Assembly: GCA_002868985.1 (NCBI GenBank)
Contig: PKTV01000364.1
Span: 1 to 13,994 of the forward strand
Origin: Desulfobacteraceae bacterium
GTDB lineage: Bacteria; Desulfobacterota; Desulfobacteria; Desulfobacterales; UBA11574
DNA length: 13,994 nt
Direction of reading: 5' to 3'
This document shows positions 6,471 through 13,782 of this stretch, one piece after another. How positions within the stretch are numbered: the first letter of the stretch is position 1; every line of letters starts with the position of its first letter. A model generated the notes under the pieces. It ran no database searches, was not told the origin of the DNA, and was given only the letters and a program-made list of their open reading frames with translations. Position numbers and translations under genes: made by a program.

Positions 6471-7847
6471 CTAATGTAAAGATTTTATGGTTTCAATCTT
6501 TGTTGAAATATTGTTTTTTATCCAGGTCGCATCCCACCATTCAACAGGATTCACAAAGGTATTATGAACGATTATTCCAAAATGAAGGTGATCCCCGCCT
6601 GCAAGTCCCGTACTTCCAGTACGGCCGATAGCCTCACCTTTAGATATCACCTGTCCCTGTTTGACATCAAAAGCACTTAAATGTGAATACGTACTGAACA
6701 ATCCAAAGCCATGATCTAGGACCACTGTTTTTCCGTAAATGCCTAAATTTCCGGTAAAGACAACCTTCCCGTTGTTTGAGGCCGGAACCGGTGAATGTGC
6801 AACCGAAGCCAGATCAAGCCCCAGGTGGACCTGTTGATCGATGATATGATCTTTATATTTATATTTACGATGATCGGCGAAATTGGCTTTTCTTGCTGAA
6901 TTGGGAAGCCTTGAAAATGCACCATTCCAATATAACTTTTTGTCTGTTTCACTAACCATTTCAAACAATTGCCTTCCGTTGGAATTCCGAAGGTCACGAT
7001 TAACCTTAAGAAACTTGTCGACCATGGGTGTTTCAGAGTCAGGGGAAACATCGACATTAAATTCCGGCATCTTCCAATTCAGAAATTTGTCTGAAATTTT
7101 AATGATAACCTTCTTAAATTTTCTTTTTTTAATATAATATGGGAACCCTGCCCTGGTGTTGTTACCGGCAAAATCGGTTGCCTTAGCAAAGATATTGGTG
7201 CCCGGCCCCTGCTTGTAATTCAGCGTAATAAAAGCCATAAACAAATTCTTATCCTTAAAATATCCCGTATATCCAGGAAAAAAATTCTCGCCCACAGCAA
7301 CACCGCTATTCAGGCATGGCTCAGACAATCTGTAAATAACAAGGCCGGTACCCCCCTGACTGACATTATGGATCTTCGTGAGAACATCCAGATCAGGGGG
7401 CTTTGTATCGATGATGACATCCTTTTCCAAATACGCTGTGTTTCCGCTAAGCCAACTCCGCCAGGAAAAATCCTTTGCAACCATTCTCAAAATTGCCTTA
7501 CCATCAGTAATTCCCAGGTCCTCAGGCTCAATTTTGATGTTAAAGGATGCCTCGTGCTTTTCTCCGCCACTAATAATACCTGCAGAGGACAAATGCTTCT
7601 GGAGCAAAACGGTTTCTTTGCCGTCTTTAACAAGTCCGATCCATACTTTTCGGACACCGCTTTGAGCGTCAGATACGGTAACAGAAAGGGTTTGGGTCTT
7701 GCCAATATACTGGGCTGGAGACGCTATTAGGATAGAAGGCTTTTTGCCTTCGAGCTTTCCCATCACGATCCATGCAACAGGCAAAAGAATGATGATGCAG
7801 ACCAGCAGGATAAATCTTGACTTTATGATTTTTTTAACAGTTTTCAA
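6471..7847 (-). CDS. Membrane-anchored M23 (LytM-like) metallopeptidase
   Basis: Predicted zinc endopeptidase acting on peptidoglycan cross-bridges in the periplasm, or a LytM-type regulator. The product is 458 aa with one N-terminal membrane segment (about residues 12-29) and a large extracytoplasmic region. The region of about 35-240 looks beta-rich and Ig-like, with phrases such as TDFAGNNTRAGFPYYI. The M23 domain lies at about 335-440. Its zinc and catalytic residues are all present: H341 and D345 (HLGLD), H389 (YSHL) and H420/H422 (HLHFG), so it should be active. The start is a TTG at 7847, the only usual start codon between an upstream in-frame TAA (7872-7874) and the membrane segment. 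It is divergent from kdsA and upstream of the homocysteine gene. Confidence 0.9.
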   Translation of the reverse strand: MKTVKKIIKSRFILLVCIIILLPVAWIVMGKLEGKKPSILIASPAQYIGKTQTLSVTVSDAQSGVRKVWIGLVKDGKETVLLQKHLSSAGIISGGEKHEASFNIKIEPEDLGITDGKAILRMVAKDFSWRSWLSGNTAYLEKDVIIDTKPPDLDVLTKIHNVSQGGTGLVIYRLSEPCLNSGVAVGENFFPGYTGYFKDKNLFMAFITLNYKQGPGTNIFAKATDFAGNNTRAGFPYYIKKRKFKKVIIKISDKFLNWKMPEFNVDVSPDSETPMVDKFLKVNRDLRNSNGRQLFEMVSETDKKLYWNGAFSRLPNSARKANFADHRKYKYKDHIIDQQVHLGLDLASVAHSPVPASNNGKVVFTGNLGIYGKTVVLDHGFGLFSTYSHLSAFDVKQGQVISKGEAIGRTGSTGLAGGDHLHFGIIVHNTFVNPVEWWDATWIKNNISTKIETIKSLH

Positions 7848-7996
7848 TAGGTTAAAGATAGCCTTTCTTTTTTATAAATTGTTGATAATAACAGCAAAAA
7901 AGACAGTAATCAAGGACTGTTTTCCTTTTTTCGTTTCTTGACTTTTACCCATATGCGCGATAAATGTTAACGGACTAGAGCACAAGATGATAAAGA

Positions 7997-8024
7997 TTGA
8001 CAACTTAAAATAAATCAACATAAA
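7997..8024 (+). promoter_or_regulatory. Candidate kdsA promoter
   Basis: A perfect -35 TTGACA at 7997-8002 is followed 16 nt later by CATAAA (8019-8024), a 4/6 match to the -10. This would give a leader of about 100 nt. A second TTGACA lies at 8048-8053 with a poor -10 (TACCAC). A TATGAT lies at 8105-8110 without a good -35. The 286-nt divergent region 7848-8133 holds these elements and no convincing gene. Confidence 0.45.
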
Positions 8025-8133
8025 ACCTGAGCATAAAATTTTCCAGGTTGACACATTCACAAAAAGCGCTTACCACCGCCATGAATCGCAGCATATCGGT
8101 GACATATGATTTTTTTAAAGGTTATTAGGAGCA

Positions 8134-8955
8134 ATGGGCAATATTGTTAAAATAGGTAATATCTCAATCGGACAAGGATCTCAATTGATTTTGATCTATG
8201 GCCCTTGTGTTATAGAAAATTATGAAACGACGTTTCAAACAGCATCATTTCTAAAAGAGTTAACTGACCGATTGAATATCCCTTTTATCTTTAAAGCGTC
8301 TTATGACAAAGCAAACCGAACATCCATTAATTCCTTCAGGGGACCCGGATTAACGGATGGGCTCAAAATCTTAGATCGGATCAAATCGGAACTCGATCTT
8401 GCGATCATTTCGGATGTTCACCAGATATCCGAAATTGCCGATGCAGCAAGTGTTTTGGATGTCATTCAAATTCCTGCTTTTTTGTGCAGGCAAACTGACT
8501 TTATTAAAGAAGTTGCCAAAACTGGAAAGCCGCTTAATATTAAGAAAGGGCAATTTCTTGCCCCATGGGATATAAAAAATGTTGTGGAAAAGGTGACGGC
8601 TACCGGAAACAACCAGATTCTGCTAACAGAACGGGGAACAATGTTTGGATATAACAACCTCGTGGTCGATTTTCGCGGTATAAAAATAATGCAAGATACA
8701 GGCTGGCCTGTGATATTTGATGCAACGCACAGCATCCAGCTTCCCGGCGGGGCCGGCACAAGTTCCGGGGGACAACGTGAATTTGCACCAACTCTCGCCA
8801 GTGCGGCAGTGGCTGCCGGCGTAGACGGCATATTTATGGAAGTCCACCCTGATCCCGATAAAGCGCTGTGTGACGGGCCGAACTCATTAAAGCTTGACAC
8901 CTTATATGAACTGCTTTCTCAGCTTAAAGCGATTCGAAAGGCTCTGTTTAGTTAG
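8134..8955 (+). CDS. kdsA: 3-deoxy-8-phosphooctulonate synthase (Kdo-8-phosphate synthase)
   Basis: Condenses phosphoenolpyruvate with arabinose 5-phosphate to form Kdo-8-phosphate, the committed step for the LPS inner-core sugar Kdo; cytoplasmic. The product is 273 aa, a TIM-barrel of usual length, with KASYDKANRTS at 54-64. It belongs to the metal-dependent class. C25 (GPCVIE) replaces the Asn of the E. coli type, and H199 (DATHS), E236 (MEVHPDP) and D247 (CDGPN) complete the site. These four sit at a constant offset of 14 from the Aquifex aeolicus ligands C11, H185, E222 and D233. The AGGAG site (8127-8131) ends only 2 nt before the ATG, unusually close, but the N-terminus fits the family. 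kdsD, often found near kdsA/kdsC, is not here. Confidence 0.96.
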   Translation: MGNIVKIGNISIGQGSQLILIYGPCVIENYETTFQTASFLKELTDRLNIPFIFKASYDKANRTSINSFRGPGLTDGLKILDRIKSELDLAIISDVHQISEIADAASVLDVIQIPAFLCRQTDFIKEVAKTGKPLNIKKGQFLAPWDIKNVVEKVTATGNNQILLTERGTMFGYNNLVVDFRGIKIMQDTGWPVIFDATHSIQLPGGAGTSSGGQREFAPTLASAAVAAGVDGIFMEVHPDPDKALCDGPNSLKLDTLYELLSQLKAIRKALFS

Positions 8956-8973
8956 TGTCCATCCATAAATCTA

Positions 8974-9015
8974 TTGGGCATAAATAAAGTTTCCCATGTG
9001 GGGCCACAGGCCCAA
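8974..9015 (+). terminator. Hairpin after kdsA, weak terminator candidate
   Basis: GGGCC (9001-9005) pairs with GGCCC (9009-9013) around the loop ACA. An alternative stem joins TTGGGC (8974-8979) to GCCCAA (9010-9015). No T-tract follows (AACTAAAAAG), so termination is uncertain. The position shortly after the kdsA stop is suggestive. Confidence 0.3.
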
Positions 9016-9102
9016 CTAAAAAGTAAACTAAAGTTTATACGTTAAAATTACGATAATTCAATAGAGATGACCATATGAGTGCAAGTTAGGGGATTCACCA
9101 AA

Positions 9103-9223
9103 ATTGGAGTAATGGAGTAGTAGAGTAATGGAATGATGGGTTTGAAGGATTTTTTGACAATTTAAATTGTTTATTTCCGCTCTTATTCCCAATATTCCAG
9201 CATTCCAACATTCCATTCTTCCA
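9103..9223. repeat. 8-nt periodic inverted repeat (NTGGAATN family)
   Basis: The left arm 9103-9140 reads as 8-nt units ATTGGAGT, AATGGAGT, AGTAGAGT, AATGGAAT, GATGGG. The right arm 9188-9223 is the opposite sense, with ATTCC or CTTCC starting at 9194, 9202, 9210 and 9218, i.e. every 8 nt. The arms pair imperfectly across about 47 nt. This element dominates the 346-nt gap 8956-9301 between kdsA and kdsC. A short minus-strand open frame across it is a by-product of the repeat. Confidence 0.75.
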
Positions 9224-9229
9224 TGTCGA

Positions 9230-9258
9230 TGGCATGAACAGAATTTCATTAATATAAT
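9230..9258 (+). promoter_or_regulatory. Candidate promoter for the kdsC-lpt-rpoN run
   Basis: A perfect -10 hexamer TATAAT lies at 9253-9258, 43 nt before the kdsC ATG. The segment 17 nt upstream (TGGCAT, 9230-9235) is a poor -35. AT-richness makes chance hits likely, but a promoter is expected because the gap upstream carries an inverted repeat and the next genes are tightly packed. Confidence 0.35.
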
Positions 9259-9301
9259 ATTGATTTCATTATGTTGTAGAGTTTTCGAGACGTTTAATTA
9301 A

Positions 9302-9814
9302 ATGGTTTTAAGCAAACTTAAAAAGATCAAACTCCTTCTTCTTGATGTTGACGGCGTTCTCACTGACGGTGGAATAATTTATAACGATAACGGCACGGAG
9401 ACAAAAGTCTTTAACGTAAAGGATGGCCTCGGCATTAAACTCCTTATGGACGCAGGAATTCATTTGGGCATCGTAACCGGCAGACGATCAAATGCGCTTT
9501 ATAGTCGATGTAAAGATCTTGGTATTAAGCTTATTTATGATGGTGTCGGCAATAAGATCGATGTACTTGATGCGCTGATGGATCAAACCGGCGTGTCTGC
9601 TGAAGAAGTTGCCTTTATCGGCGATGATCTGCCTGATCTTGGGTTGATGAAAATGATAGGGCTGTCAATTGCCGTCGGAGATGCGAATAAAACGATCCTT
9701 GACAATGCGGATATGGTAACATCTGCCAAAGGTGGAGACGGGGCTGTGAGAGAAGCTTGTGAGGCGATATTAAAGGCTAAAGGCCTATGGAAAGATATTC
9801 TGGAACGTTTTTAG
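9302..9814 (+). CDS. kdsC: 3-deoxy-D-manno-octulosonate 8-phosphate phosphatase
   Basis: HAD-superfamily phosphatase that removes phosphate from Kdo-8-phosphate to give free Kdo; cytoplasmic, usually a tetramer. At 170 aa it is the typical cap-less KdsC size. Motif I is DVDGVLTDGG with D15 and D17, motif II is TGR at 59-61, motif III uses K85 (GNKIDVL), and motif IV is GDDLPDL with D108/D109. It acts right after KdsA, and its stop codon lies 1 nt before lptC, indicating co-transcription. No clear Shine-Dalgarno precedes the ATG. The start is chosen because the HAD motif begins about 14 residues in, as in homologues. Confidence 0.95.
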   Translation: MVLSKLKKIKLLLLDVDGVLTDGGIIYNDNGTETKVFNVKDGLGIKLLMDAGIHLGIVTGRRSNALYSRCKDLGIKLIYDGVGNKIDVLDALMDQTGVSAEEVAFIGDDLPDLGLMKMIGLSIAVGDANKTILDNADMVTSAKGGDGAVREACEAILKAKGLWKDILERF

Positions 9815-9815
9815 C

Positions 9816-10400
9816 ATGAAATTTATTAAAAACATATATCAGAAAAAATTAAAGTTCTTTCTGATATCTTTGATTTTTCTGACATTCGGTGTCACTCTGA
9901 TTGTTTTTTTACAATATCGCCATGTTTTAGAAAAAAGCGACACCCTTGTTTCCATCGGTCAAAACAAAGCAAATATCTCCATTGGCAAGGCGCATCAAAC
10001 TGCTACCCGAAATGGAAGAAAGGAATGGAGTCTGGACGCTGCCTCTGCTGATTATATGGTTAAAAATAACCAGGCGGTCTTCAAGGATCTGTCTTTAACA
10101 TTTTATCTTAAAGATGAAACCATGGTTTATGTAACAGCAAATCAAGGAATTTTGAAAACGGATTCTAACGACATGGAAATATACGGTAATGTTGTTGTAA
10201 AAAATAAAGATTACAAATTAAGATGTGAAAACTTATATTACAAACATGACAAGCGAATCATTTTTTCAAAAGTTCCGGTTAACATTACAGGGAATTCATT
10301 TGAGCTTGTTGCTGATTCCATGTCATTAAATTTAAACAACAATAAGGCGTTGTTTGAAGGAAAAGTAAAAGGCACTTTTAGTGAACAATTCACACTTTAA
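9816..10400 (+). CDS. lptC: LPS export component LptC
   Basis: Bitopic inner-membrane protein of the Lpt bridge that takes LPS from LptB2FG and passes it to LptA. The product is 194 aa, close to E. coli LptC (191 aa), with one N-terminal membrane segment at about 13-33. A beta-jellyroll-like periplasmic domain follows, with typical phrases such as EWSLDAASADY and GNVVVKNKDYKLRCENLYY. Sequence similarity in this family is low, so the call also rests on its place between kdsC and lptA. Its 3' end overlaps lptA by 20 nt. The gene is markedly AT-rich compared with alaS. Confidence 0.88.
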   Translation: MKFIKNIYQKKLKFFLISLIFLTFGVTLIVFLQYRHVLEKSDTLVSIGQNKANISIGKAHQTATRNGRKEWSLDAASADYMVKNNQAVFKDLSLTFYLKDETMVYVTANQGILKTDSNDMEIYGNVVVKNKDYKLRCENLYYKHDKRIIFSKVPVNITGNSFELVADSMSLNLNNNKALFEGKVKGTFSEQFTL

Positions 10401-10962
10401 TCAACATTATTTCAAAGCGTTACGATATTGGGCCGTGCTTTTTTTGCTTATCTTTTGCTTTTTAATGCATATGGCGTATGCTGACGATACGTCGCGTAAT
10501 CCGAAAATAAAAAGTCCCGGGGGAAACGGAGCCATTCATATTACATCAGACAAGTTGATCTCTGAAAGCAAAGCCGGATATGCCGAATTTATTGGGCATG
10601 TAAAGGCAACCCAGGGCGACACCGTTATTACTTCAGATCGGCTTAAAATTTTTTTTAAAAAAAATATCGCCAATAAAGGGCCCCTTTCTGTAAGTGAAGA
10701 ATCGATACATAAAATCGTTGCCAAGGGCAACGTTGAAATAAAATTTGACAACAGGGTTGCAACTGCTCAAGAGGCCGTATACAATACAGAAACTATGGTG
10801 CTTGTTTTATCGGGAAACAACTCAAAAGTCATCGGTGAAAATGATTCTATTTCTGGAGAAAAAATAACATTTTACAGAATAGACGGGCGCATCGATGTTG
10901 AAAGTGGGAATAATAAACGAGTGGAAGCCGTGTTTTACTCGGGGCAAAAGGGTATAAAATAA
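10381..10962 (+). CDS. lptA: LPS transport periplasmic protein LptA
   Basis: Periplasmic OstA-like protein that forms the beta-jellyroll bridge carrying LPS to the outer-membrane LptDE. The product is 193 aa. A signal peptide covers residues 1-34 with a hydrophobic core (WAVLFLLIFCFLM) and a likely cleavage after AYA. The mature part has the family pattern: ITSDKLISESKAGYAEFIGHV, then the second repeat IVAKGNVEIKFDNRVATAQEA. The start is GTG at 10381, inside the end of lptC, with an AAAAGG site about 8 nt upstream. No in-frame ATG precedes the hydrophobic core. The 20-nt overlap with lptC and the direct junction with lptB imply translational coupling. Confidence 0.9.
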   Translation: MNNSHFNQHYFKALRYWAVLFLLIFCFLMHMAYADDTSRNPKIKSPGGNGAIHITSDKLISESKAGYAEFIGHVKATQGDTVITSDRLKIFFKKNIANKGPLSVSEESIHKIVAKGNVEIKFDNRVATAQEAVYNTETMVLVLSGNNSKVIGENDSISGEKITFYRIDGRIDVESGNNKRVEAVFYSGQKGIK

Positions 10963-11685
10963 TTGGCAACATTGTCTCTTGAAAATTTGGTCAAAATATA
11001 TAATGGGAGACAGGTGGTAAATTCCGTTAACATGAAAATAAAAAATAACCGGGTTGTTGGCCTCCTCGGCCCAAACGGCGCGGGCAAAACCACGACCTTT
11101 TATATGACCATTGGAATGATAAAGCCCGATAAAGGACACGTATTTCTTGATGATGAAGACATAACGACGTATCCTATGTATCTGAGAGCACGCAGAGGCG
11201 TCGGATATCTTCCCCAAGAGACGTCGATATTTAAAAAATTGACGGTTAAACAAAATATTATGGCAATTCTTGAAACGTTGTCCATCTCTAAGTTAGAGCA
11301 GGACGAACGGGCAGATATGCTCCTTGATGAACTCGGAATAAAACATCTCATGAACCAAAAGGCCAATCTACTCTCAGGTGGGGAAAGGCGGCGGCTCGAA
11401 ATTACCCGCGCACTGGCCACAAATCCTTCATTTATTCTTCTTGATGAACCTTTTGCAGGCATAGACCCATTGGCTGTAATCGACATCAAAAATATCATCG
11501 CGCATCTTAAAAATAGAGGTATAGGTATTCTTATCTCGGATCATAATGTGAGAGAAACACTTGAAGCCTGTGACAAGGCGTATATATTAAATGATGGCAA
11601 GATCATCGAATCCGGATCCCCGGAAAAGATTGTATCAAGCAAAACCGCTCGGCGGATATACTTAGGAGACGAGTTTAAATTATAA
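10963..11685 (+). CDS. lptB: LPS export ABC transporter ATP-binding protein LptB
   Basis: Cytoplasmic ATPase that powers LPS extraction by LptB2FG. The product is 240 aa and very close to family consensus. Walker A GPNGAGKT is at 36-43, the Q-loop Gln at 85, the ABC signature LSGGE at 137-141, Walker B FILLDEP at 157-163 and the switch His at 194 (SDHNVRETL). The C-terminus RRIYLGDEFKL is typical of LptB. The start is TTG, immediately after the lptA stop codon with no gap. Its N-terminus MATLSLENL lines up with E. coli MATLTAKNL, which supports the rare start. lptF and lptG are not in this window. rpoN begins 1 nt after the stop. Confidence 0.97.
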   Translation: MATLSLENLVKIYNGRQVVNSVNMKIKNNRVVGLLGPNGAGKTTTFYMTIGMIKPDKGHVFLDDEDITTYPMYLRARRGVGYLPQETSIFKKLTVKQNIMAILETLSISKLEQDERADMLLDELGIKHLMNQKANLLSGGERRRLEITRALATNPSFILLDEPFAGIDPLAVIDIKNIIAHLKNRGIGILISDHNVRETLEACDKAYILNDGKIIESGSPEKIVSSKTARRIYLGDEFKL

Positions 11686-11686
11686 A

Positions 11687-11734
11687 ATGGCTCTAGAACT
11701 ACGACAACAGTTGTAATTAACTCAGCAGCTGATC
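11687..11734 (+). other. rpoN: 5' end of rpoN cut off by an in-frame TAA
   Basis: ATG at 11687 lies 1 nt after the lptB stop and reads MALELRQQL, then TAA (11714-11716), then LTQQLI, directly in frame with the open frame beginning at 11735. Sigma-54 proteins of this group begin MALELRQQL-K-LTQQL, so the TAA replaces a lysine codon (AAA to TAA, one base). This is the normal family start, not chance upstream sequence. Confidence 0.9.
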
Positions 11735-13123
11735 ATGACCCCCCAGCTTCAGATGGCAATCAAGCTTCTGCAGCTGTCAAGAATTGAGCTTTTGAATACG
11801 ATTCGAAAAGAGCTCGAGGAAAATCCGACACTGGAAGAAGAAATCCATGAAGTTGCTGTTGAAGAATCGCCGGATGAACGGCCTGATAAAGCATCTACCG
11901 ATTCATCCTCAACAGAAGAGGTCACGATACAGGAAAAGATCCGTGATGATATCGACTGGGACAATTATATCAATGAATACAGTTCTTCGGGCAGAACCCA
12001 TTTTGAAGCCGAAAGAAAAGAGTCACCAGATTTCGAATCTTTTATAGCACACAAGGAATCTTTGCGTGATCATTTGCTTTGGCAATTTCTTATGACATCT
12101 CCGACCCAAGAGGAAGAAAAAATCGGAAGTCTTATCGTCGGCAATCTAAATGAAGATGGTTATCTGGATACGTCCATCGAAGATCTCGCCACTATGAGCG
12201 GTTCCGATCCTGACGATATTGAACAAATTTTAGCTCTAATGCAAACATTTGATCCCACGGGAGTGTGCGCAAGAGACCTCAGGGAATGCCTTCTCATACA
12301 GGCAAGGCATTTTAAACTCGACGATACCATAGTGATCAAAATTATCGAAAACCATCTCAGTCATCTTGAGAATAAAAACTATAAAGCCATAACAAAAGCT
12401 CTAAAAGTAAGCATCGAAGATGTCATTACTGCTGTAAAAGTGATCAAAAGTTTAGAGCCAAGACCCGGAAGGGAATTTGCCGAAGAAGAGGCCCAATACA
12501 TTAATCCCGACGTTTTTGTCGACAAACTGGGAAATGAGTTTGTAATACTGGTCAACGATGATGGGATGCCAAGACTGCACGTTAACAATTTTTATAAAAA
12601 CGCCTTCAAGGAGGGAGGAACTTTTTCCGACGATGCAAAGGAATATATTCAGGAAAAGATGCGATCCGCCACATGGCTCATCCGAAGTATTCATCAACGT
12701 CAGAAAACCATTTTCAAAGTGATGGAAAGTATACTGAAGTTTCAGCGAAGTTTTTTTGACAAGGGCATCGCATATTTGAAACCCATGGTACTGAGAGATG
12801 TTGCGGAAGACATCGGAATGCACGAATCGACAATCAGCAGGGTAACAACCAACAAATATGTCCATACACCGCGTGGTATTTTTGAATTGAAATATTTTTT
12901 TAACAGTTCTATCCAGCGGGTTCAAGGCGAAGCGATTGCCTCTGCCAGTGTGCAAGAAAAGATAAGACAGATTATTGAGAGTGAGAATCCTAAAAAACCA
13001 TACAGCGATGATAAGATCTCGAAACTTTTAAAGGAGTCAAATATTAGTATCGCTCGAAGAACCGTAGCCAAATATCGTGAAATGATGAGAGTATTACCAT
13101 CGAACAAACGCAAGGAATTCTAG
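11735..13123 (+). CDS. rpoN: RNA polymerase factor sigma-54 (open part)
   Basis: Alternative sigma factor for -24/-12 promoters, requiring AAA+ activators. The longest uninterrupted frame is 462 aa. With the 16 upstream codons the gene would be 478 aa, matching E. coli RpoN (477 aa). Region I continues here as MTPQLQMAIKLLQLS. An acidic region II follows (about 30-75), then the core-binding domain, a helix-turn-helix around 375-400 (EDIGMHESTISRVTTNKYVHTP) and the RpoN box ARRTVAKYRE at about 440-449. Because of the TAA upstream, translation would have to start at the ATG at 11735, which has no clear Shine-Dalgarno. Restart is conceivable because this ATG lies 18 nt after the TAA. Loss of 16 residues of region I might alter activator response (inference). 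hpf follows 13 nt downstream. Confidence 0.93.
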   Translation: MTPQLQMAIKLLQLSRIELLNTIRKELEENPTLEEEIHEVAVEESPDERPDKASTDSSSTEEVTIQEKIRDDIDWDNYINEYSSSGRTHFEAERKESPDFESFIAHKESLRDHLLWQFLMTSPTQEEEKIGSLIVGNLNEDGYLDTSIEDLATMSGSDPDDIEQILALMQTFDPTGVCARDLRECLLIQARHFKLDDTIVIKIIENHLSHLENKNYKAITKALKVSIEDVITAVKVIKSLEPRPGREFAEEEAQYINPDVFVDKLGNEFVILVNDDGMPRLHVNNFYKNAFKEGGTFSDDAKEYIQEKMRSATWLIRSIHQRQKTIFKVMESILKFQRSFFDKGIAYLKPMVLRDVAEDIGMHESTISRVTTNKYVHTPRGIFELKYFFNSSIQRVQGEAIASASVQEKIRQIIESENPKKPYSDDKISKLLKESNISIARRTVAKYREMMRVLPSNKRKEF

Positions 13124-13136
13124 GGAGGTTTTACGC

Positions 13137-13670
13137 ATGCAAACATCGGTGACATTTAAAAATATTGATCCTTCTGAAAATTTAAAATCATATGTCGGAG
13201 AAAAACTGGATCGATTTGACAAATATTTATACAACCCTGCTGAAGCAAATGTTGTCCTTTCAGTCGAAAAATTTCGCCATATGGCTGAAATCAACATCAT
13301 CGGTGACAGGCTAAACATTTATGGCAAAGAGGTAACGGACGATATGTATTCAGCCATAGATATTGCCCTGGACAAACTTGAAAAACAAATAAAGAAAAAC
13401 AAAGAAAAAATAAGGAAACATCGGAGTGGATCGAAATCCAATACAAAAGAAAATATTGTTGAAGACACATCTTTTATGGAGGATGAGGCCACACGACATG
13501 TCATCGTTAGAAATATTGAATATAAGCCTATGGATGTGGAAGAGGCGATTATGCAGATGAGCCTTGTAAATGATAATTTTCTTGTTTTTACAGATGCGAG
13601 AAGCAATCGAGTCAATGTTCTCTATCGGCGCAAAGACGGCAACTACGGTCTGATTCAACCCAGAAGCTAA
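13137..13670 (+). CDS. hpf: Ribosome hibernation promoting factor, long form
   Basis: Binds the 30S decoding region and dimerises 70S ribosomes to inactive 100S particles in starvation. At 177 aa it is the long form. The N-terminal S30AE domain (about 1-95) begins MQTSVTFKNIDPSENLKSYV. A lysine-rich linker follows (about 84-115). The C-terminal dimerisation domain (about 118-177) has VIVRNIEYKPMDVEEAIMQM and the typical ending NVLYRRKDGNYGLIQP. The Shine-Dalgarno GGGAGGT (13123-13129) is strong and well spaced, unlike those of kdsC and rpoN, and would favour high expression. Its place between rpoN and ptsN matches the conserved locus. Confidence 0.96.
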   Translation: MQTSVTFKNIDPSENLKSYVGEKLDRFDKYLYNPAEANVVLSVEKFRHMAEINIIGDRLNIYGKEVTDDMYSAIDIALDKLEKQIKKNKEKIRKHRSGSKSNTKENIVEDTSFMEDEATRHVIVRNIEYKPMDVEEAIMQMSLVNDNFLVFTDARSNRVNVLYRRKDGNYGLIQPRS

Positions 13671-13782
13671 TACCTGAATCTTGAATATCGAATTTTAATT
13701 AGGATTTCACTTCACACAACCTGCATCTACGACAAATTTGACGATTGCCAAAATTAGATGATATATTCTCGGTGAAAATGAA

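Noticed and set aside
7872..8060. 62-aa hydrophobic minus-strand frame upstream of the M23 gene (GTG start), in the same frame as M23
   Set aside because: It is AT-rich, has no Shine-Dalgarno or family resemblance, and overlaps the divergent promoter region. Its TAA at 7872-7874 and the good M23 N-terminus after the TTG suggest separate non-coding sequence rather than a third interrupted gene.
9230..9245. Possible sigma-54 promoter (TGGCATG) before kdsC
   Set aside because: The -24-like half is good, but the required GC at -12 spacing is missing (AT at 9243-9244).
9058..9249. 63-aa minus-strand frame across the kdsA-kdsC gap
   Set aside because: It is built from the 8-nt repeat, giving low-complexity peptide (MECWNAGILG), and has no supporting start signal.
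10822..11253. 143-aa minus-strand frame across lptA/lptB
   Set aside because: It is antisense to two well-supported genes and has no recognisable domain.
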